Notes under the pieces: generated by a model
Told to the model about the DNA's origin: nothing
The model's database searches: none
The model's input: only the letters and a program-made list of their open reading frames with translations
From: Herbinix sp.
Lineage (GTDB): Bacteria; Bacillota; Clostridia; Lachnospirales; Lachnospiraceae
NCBI GenBank assembly: GCA_029238935.1
Contig: JAQZBN010000013.1
Location: forward strand, 1 to 64,000
DNA length: 64,000 nucleotides
Reading direction: 5' to 3'
Shown here: positions 60,171 through 64,000 of the stretch, piece by piece
How the letters are laid out: each line of letters begins with the position of its first letter
Numbering within the stretch: position 1 is the first letter of the stretch
Program-made: the position numbers and the translations under genes

Positions 60171-61787
60171 CTAGTTAGCATTAAACCAAGGAAGAAGATC
60201 CATAAGTTTTTCTGATCCAAGTTTTTCGGATAGGGTAGTGAAAACCTCTTCTGTATGAATGGCAGCAAGATATTCATCTAGTTCATTCCATTCATAACTC
60301 TGCTCTGTATCAGCCGGTATGGTAAAGGAGTAGTCCTTCAGCTTTTCCAAAGAAGAAGTCAAGGTAATTAGTGATGCATTGCCCATCTGAAGTTTGAATA
60401 CAGATTGCTGAAGGTTATTATCATCCATTAGTTCGAATAGAACCTCCGTACCCATAAAGGAGGGAGAGGTGATCCGAATAGAACCTTGATAAAAGTCCTG
60501 ACCTTCTACAACTGTTGAGGCTACATTGTTAAATTGTATATCGAAAGAATAGCCAGATTGCAGCGTAGTAGCGGCGATCGGTGCAATTACCAGGTTACCC
60601 ATACCATCATAGAACCCATTTTTATAAGTAATTGATCCAACAAAATGAATCAGCTTTTTACCCTCTTGATTAGCAACATATACATCGAGAGCAGCATGGT
60701 TAAGATTTCTTGTAATCATATAACCAAAGGTAGAAGGTGTATCCTCTAATAGATCAGAACCAAACCGTTTTACTTCCCTACCGATAATATTACCGCGATG
60801 ATCAACATTGATTATTATTTGAAGGGCAATATCCTCTGAAGGGGAAGGATATACCGAATCGAGGTATAGGATACTTCGTTCAATTGTAGAGACATAATCC
60901 TCCTTTGTTATGGATAAGCTAGGAAGAAGCTTTAGCAGCAAAGGATCTTTTTTTGCCTCTGTAAGGATTGCTGTAAGGAAATCATATTGTTCTTTCTCAG
61001 AAAAGGAAAGAGTTAACTTTGTAGTTTTGTCAGTCAATTCACCAACGGTTAGAGAATAATTTTTCTCCATCGTTACATTCGATGTTCTGTTAAGATAAAG
61101 ATCACGGTAACGAGAAAGGAAGTTTGTAACTTCTTCTGTGGTAGGAGCAGCTTCCAGATGTTCAGTAGGATTATCTAAGCCAAGAACAGCAGAAGTAATC
61201 TTTAAAAAGGAAGGGGAAATTTCAGGGGAACGAAGAAATAGTTCCTCCATCAGGTTAAGGGTGTACATTTCGAGGGAAACCAGAGATTTTCGATTGATAC
61301 CGAGGGATAAGGAGGACTTAGTATTGCTTCCGCTCTTTGCTGCAAGGATATCTGCTTGAAACGATTGTAATGATATACCCAGATTAGCTTCAAACTCCTC
61401 TGGATTTACATCGGTATAGGATTTTAATAAAGCTAAGACCGTAGGACGATCGAAGGTAAGTTCGGAGGTTAACTGGTATGCCTGGGGTTCTTTTCCAGCG
61501 AAAAATTTAGAATTATATGCTTCACTAAGTTGATCAATGGATTTCGTCAAGGCCATTTCTTCTACATAACGATAATATTCGGCGGGGGTTTTCGTTGCCA
61601 GAGCGAAGGAATTAGCAAGGGTAGGCGAAAAGCCATAAGCTGTAATCCCAGCGGATAGAATAAGAAATAATATCAAAAACAATAGAAAACTTCTTTTATG
61701 AGAGTACTTGCTCTTTTTTGAGGTTTTGAACGTAGTGTCAGGTACCTGATGTAAAGATGAGCGCGTAGTTGTTTCGGGGTCTAGCAT
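60171..61787 (-). CDS. Large membrane-anchored extracellular protein, unknown
   Basis: A 538-residue protein: a basic N-terminus (KTSKKSKYSHKR), one hydrophobic helix (about residues 33-51), then ~480 residues of extracellular sequence with beta-rich repeats of the type found in YdjM/YkvT-like lipoprotein folds, though no family is certain (a DUF6583-like assignment is possible from memory only). AAGGAGAAT precedes the ATG. Its layout matches the smaller protein downstream, and it faces the cellobiose phosphorylase gene divergently. Confidence 0.72.
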   Translation of the reverse strand: MLDPETTTRSSLHQVPDTTFKTSKKSKYSHKRSFLLFLILFLILSAGITAYGFSPTLANSFALATKTPAEYYRYVEEMALTKSIDQLSEAYNSKFFAGKEPQAYQLTSELTFDRPTVLALLKSYTDVNPEEFEANLGISLQSFQADILAAKSGSNTKSSLSLGINRKSLVSLEMYTLNLMEELFLRSPEISPSFLKITSAVLGLDNPTEHLEAAPTTEEVTNFLSRYRDLYLNRTSNVTMEKNYSLTVGELTDKTTKLTLSFSEKEQYDFLTAILTEAKKDPLLLKLLPSLSITKEDYVSTIERSILYLDSVYPSPSEDIALQIIINVDHRGNIIGREVKRFGSDLLEDTPSTFGYMITRNLNHAALDVYVANQEGKKLIHFVGSITYKNGFYDGMGNLVIAPIAATTLQSGYSFDIQFNNVASTVVEGQDFYQGSIRITSPSFMGTEVLFELMDDNNLQQSVFKLQMGNASLITLTSSLEKLKDYSFTIPADTEQSYEWNELDEYLAAIHTEEVFTTLSEKLGSEKLMDLLPWFNAN

Positions 61788-61933
61788 AGGATTCTCCTTC
61801 TGATGATGAAAAATTTATGTACTATTTCATACTACTACATTTTATAAGATTAATAAATGGAGAATGCTGTAAGAGAGAAAACATTCGATCGTTTATATTG
61901 GCTTTATACATGAAAGTGTACTTTAGGCAAAGA

Positions 61934-61962
61934 TTGAAATGGATATAAATGTATATTATAAT
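61934..61962 (+). promoter_or_regulatory. Promoter of the cellobiose phosphorylase gene
   Basis: TTGAAA at 61934-61939, 17 bases, TATAAT at 61957-61962, 37 bases before the start codon. Confidence 0.78.
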
Positions 61963-61999
61963 GGATAGGGTATAAATAAGTAATAAGGAGGAACTAGCT

Positions 62000-64000
62000 A
62001 TGCAATTTGGATTTTTTGATGATTCAAAGAAGGAGTACGTTATTACAACTCCGAGAACACCGTATCCTTGGATCAACTATTTAGGATCACAAGATTTTTT
62101 CTCTTTGATCTCTAACACAGCGGGGGGGTATAGTTTTTACAAGGATGCAAAGTTAAGAAGAATCACCAGATTTCGTTATAATAATGTTCCCTTGGATTTA
62201 GGTGGCGGGCGTTATTATTATATTTACGATGAAGGTGATGTATGGTCTCCAGGTTGGGCACCGATGAAGAAGGAATTAGAGCATTATGAATGCAGACATG
62301 GTATGGGATATACCAAGATTACCGGTGAACGAGGTCAGGTTGAGACTGAAGTAACGTTCTTTGTTCCAATCAACTATAATACAGAAATTCATAAGGTAGT
62401 GGTAAAGAATAAGTCCAAGCAGGCAAAGAAGATCAAATTGTTTTCATTTCTTGAATGGTGCTTATGGAATGCGCAGGACGATACGACCAATTTTCAGAGA
62501 AATTTTAACACTGGAGAAGTAGAGGTAAAGGGATCTGCTATTTATCACAAGACAGAGTATAAGGAGAGAAGAAATCACTATGCCTTCTTTTCTGTTAATA
62601 CCGAGATAGCAGGATTTGATTCCGACAGAGAAAGTTTTATTGGGACGTATAACGGATTTGATCATCCACAAGTGGTACTTGCGGGTCAGTCTAATAATTC
62701 TGTGGCAGACGGATGGTCACCAATCGCCTCTCACTGCATCGAAATAAACTTAGCAGCAGGGGAACGAAAAGATCTTGTTTTCCTTATGGGATATGTGGAG
62801 AATGTATTGGAAGAGAAATGGGAAAGCAAAAATGTAATTAATAAGAAAAAAGCAGAGGAAATGATGGCTGCATTCTCTACAACAGAAGCAGTGGATAAGG
62901 CATTCGCAGAATTGGGGGAGTACTGGGATACACTTTTATCAAAATATACCATTCAATCTGCAGACGATAAATTAAATCGTATGGTTAATATATGGAATCA
63001 GTATCAATGTATGGTAACGTTTAATTTATCCAGAAGCGCATCCTACTTTGAGTCCGGTATTGGAAGAGGAATGGGATTTCGGGATTCAAATCAGGATTTA
63101 CTGGGCTTTGTCCACCAGATACCGGATCGGGCAAGAGAGAGAATTATTGATCTTGCTTCAACTCAGTTAGAGGATGGAGGAGCATATCATCAGTATCAGC
63201 CGCTGACGAAGAAGGGAAATGATGAGATTGGCGGTAATTTTAATGATGATCCTTTATGGTTAATCCTTGCTGTAGTCGCTTATATCAAAGAAACCGGTGA
63301 TTTTAGTATCTTAGATATCATGACACCGTTTGATAACGATGAAAGTACAAGTACACCATTAGCCGATCATCTGAAACGTTCCTTTGATCATGTCATTCAT
63401 AATGTCGGACCACACGGACTTCCATTGATTGGCCGTGCTGACTGGAATGACTGTCTAAATTTAAACTGTTTCTCTACCGAGCCGGGAGAATCTTTCCAGA
63501 CGACCACCAGTAAGGACGGAAGAGTAGCGGAATCCGTAATGATCGCGGGTATGTTTGCTTATATCGGTGAGGAATATGCAAAGCTAATGGAACTTACCGG
63601 TAATCAAGATGAAGCAGACCGTGCTTATAAAGAAGTTATAAAAATGAGAGAAATCATTATGGAGCATGGCTGGGATGGAGAATGGTTCCTCCGTGCTTAT
63701 GATGATTATGGTAAGAAGATTGGCAGTAGCGAATGTGAAGAGGGTAAGATCTTTATTGAGTCCCAAGGCTTTTGTATTATGGGTAAATGTGGTATTCAGG
63801 ATGGGAAAGCATTGAAAGCGCTAGATTCCATTGAAGAACGTTTGGGAACCAACTATGGTCTTGTATTGAATAACCCTGCATTTACAAAATATTATGTTGA
63901 ATATGGTGAGATCTCTTCTTATCCGGCAGGTTATAAAGAAAATGCGGGTATCTTCTGCCATAACAATGCATGGATCATGGTTGCAGAAGCGTTAATGGGC
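62000..64000 (+). CDS. Cellobiose phosphorylase, GH94 (3' end outside window)
   Basis: The first 667 residues of a GH94 phosphorylase. An N-terminal beta-sandwich (residues ~1-280; [33 protein letters not shown]) leads through a helical linker to the (alpha/alpha)6 barrel (~310 on). [23 protein letters not shown] and the RADWNDCLN segment (D481 to D484), where the acid catalyst of the family lies, are present. It splits cellobiose with phosphate into glucose-1-phosphate and glucose in the cytoplasm. AAGGAGG sits nine bases before the ATG at 62000. Family length ~810 implies ~145 residues are missing. Confidence 0.93.
   Translation, partial: MQFGFFDDSKKEYVITTPRTPYPWINYLGSQDFFSLISNTAGGYSFYKDAKLRRITRFRYNNVPLDLGGGRYYYIYDEGDVWSPGWAPMKKELEHYECRHGMGYTKITGERGQVETEVTFFVPINYNTEIHKVVVKNKSKQAKKIKLFSFLEWCLWNAQDDTTNFQRNFNTGEVEVKGSAIYHKTEYKERRNHYAFFSVNTEIAGFDSDRESFIGTYNGFDHPQVVLAGQSNNSVADGWSPIASHCIEINLAAGERKDLVFLMGYVENVLEEKWESKNVINKKKAEEMMAAFSTTEAVDKAFAELGEYWDTLLSKYTIQSADDKLNRMVNIWNQYQCMVTFNLSRSASYFESGIGRGMGFRDSNQDLLGFVHQIPDRARERIIDLASTQLEDGGAYHQYQPLTKKGNDEIGGNFNDDPLWLILAVVAYIKETGDFSILDIMTPFDNDESTSTPLADHLKRSFDHVIHNVGPHGLPLIGRADWNDCLNLNCFSTEPGESFQTTTSKDGRVAESVMIAGMFAYIGEEYAKLMELTGNQDEADRAYKEVIKMREIIMEHGWDGEWFLRAYDDYGKKIGSSECEEGKIFIESQGFCIMGKCGIQDGKALKALDSIEERLGTNYGLVLNNPAFTKYYVEYGEISSYPAGYKENAGIFCHNNAWIMVAEALMG

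Overview
The window looks like the chromosome of a low-GC, anaerobic, spore-forming Clostridia member, most likely a Lachnospiraceae plant-polysaccharide degrader close to Lachnoclostridium (Clostridium) phytofermentans. That name is an inference from family knowledge and was not checked by search. The supporting signs are A+T-rich intergenic DNA, strong AGGAGG ribosome sites, frequent TTG starts, a small acid-soluble spore protein, 2-oxoacid:ferredoxin oxidoreductase, rubrerythrin, a SigI/RsgI pair and a cellobiose phosphorylase.

Layout. Positions 1-10 are the last bases of a 23S rRNA, followed by tRNA cluster 1 (Asn, Glu, CAT-anticodon, Asp, Val, Arg; 101-788). From 1.3 to 8.3 kb there are accessory genes: a HAAS membrane protein, an Asn/Ser/Thr repeat protein, a rhodanese, a THUMP methyltransferase and a lipase-like hydrolase. 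These lead into an operon of cell-wall amidase, rdgB and a metallophosphoesterase. tRNA cluster 2 (Pro, Gly, Arg, His, Gln, Lys, Leu; 8546-9589) follows, driven by a perfect consensus promoter. From 10 to 19.3 kb two paralogous ktrB-ktrA potassium-uptake operons flank rubrerythrin, a two-subunit 2-oxoacid:ferredoxin oxidoreductase and a CNNM/CorC-type protein. From 19.4 to 23.6 kb a sigI-rsgI operon stands divergent to a Cys/Pro-rich choice-of-anchor-A surface protein. From 25.7 to 31.2 kb lies a compact cell-wall cluster: alpha/beta hydrolase, membrane-linked MurF-like ligase, D-Ala-D-Ala ligase, VanX-type dipeptidase and a two-helix membrane protein.

From 31.5 to 38.3 kb come an unknown small protein, a spore SASP, glmM, and tig-clpP-clpX-engB. 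After two minus-strand genes and malic enzyme, the 41.5-49.4 kb stretch is a translation/transcription block: rho, rpmE, DUF1385, prmC, prfA, a SpoU methyltransferase, then a VTC-domain/DUF4956 pair. From 49.7 to 59.2 kb are NfeD-SPFH, an LTA-synthase-like enzyme, a patatin, argF, two small proteins, coaX, dusB and asd. The window ends with two uncharacterised membrane-anchored proteins on the minus strand and the 5' 2 kb of a GH94 cellobiose phosphorylase gene.

I see no prophage, insertion sequence, CRISPR array or classic defence island. The most interesting material is a series of in-frame repeat proteins: a 27-nt Asn/Ser repeat, an 11-residue repeat tail on RsgI, a CPxPxP tract in the anchor-A protein, and a 39-nt repeat in the Rho insertion. 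Also notable are the MurF-Ddl-VanX cassette, a 16-codon leader ORF running through the tig ribosome site, a tRNA-Pro 3'-end duplication, a twin hairpin repeat between tRNAs, and a 23-bp perfect inverted repeat after asd.
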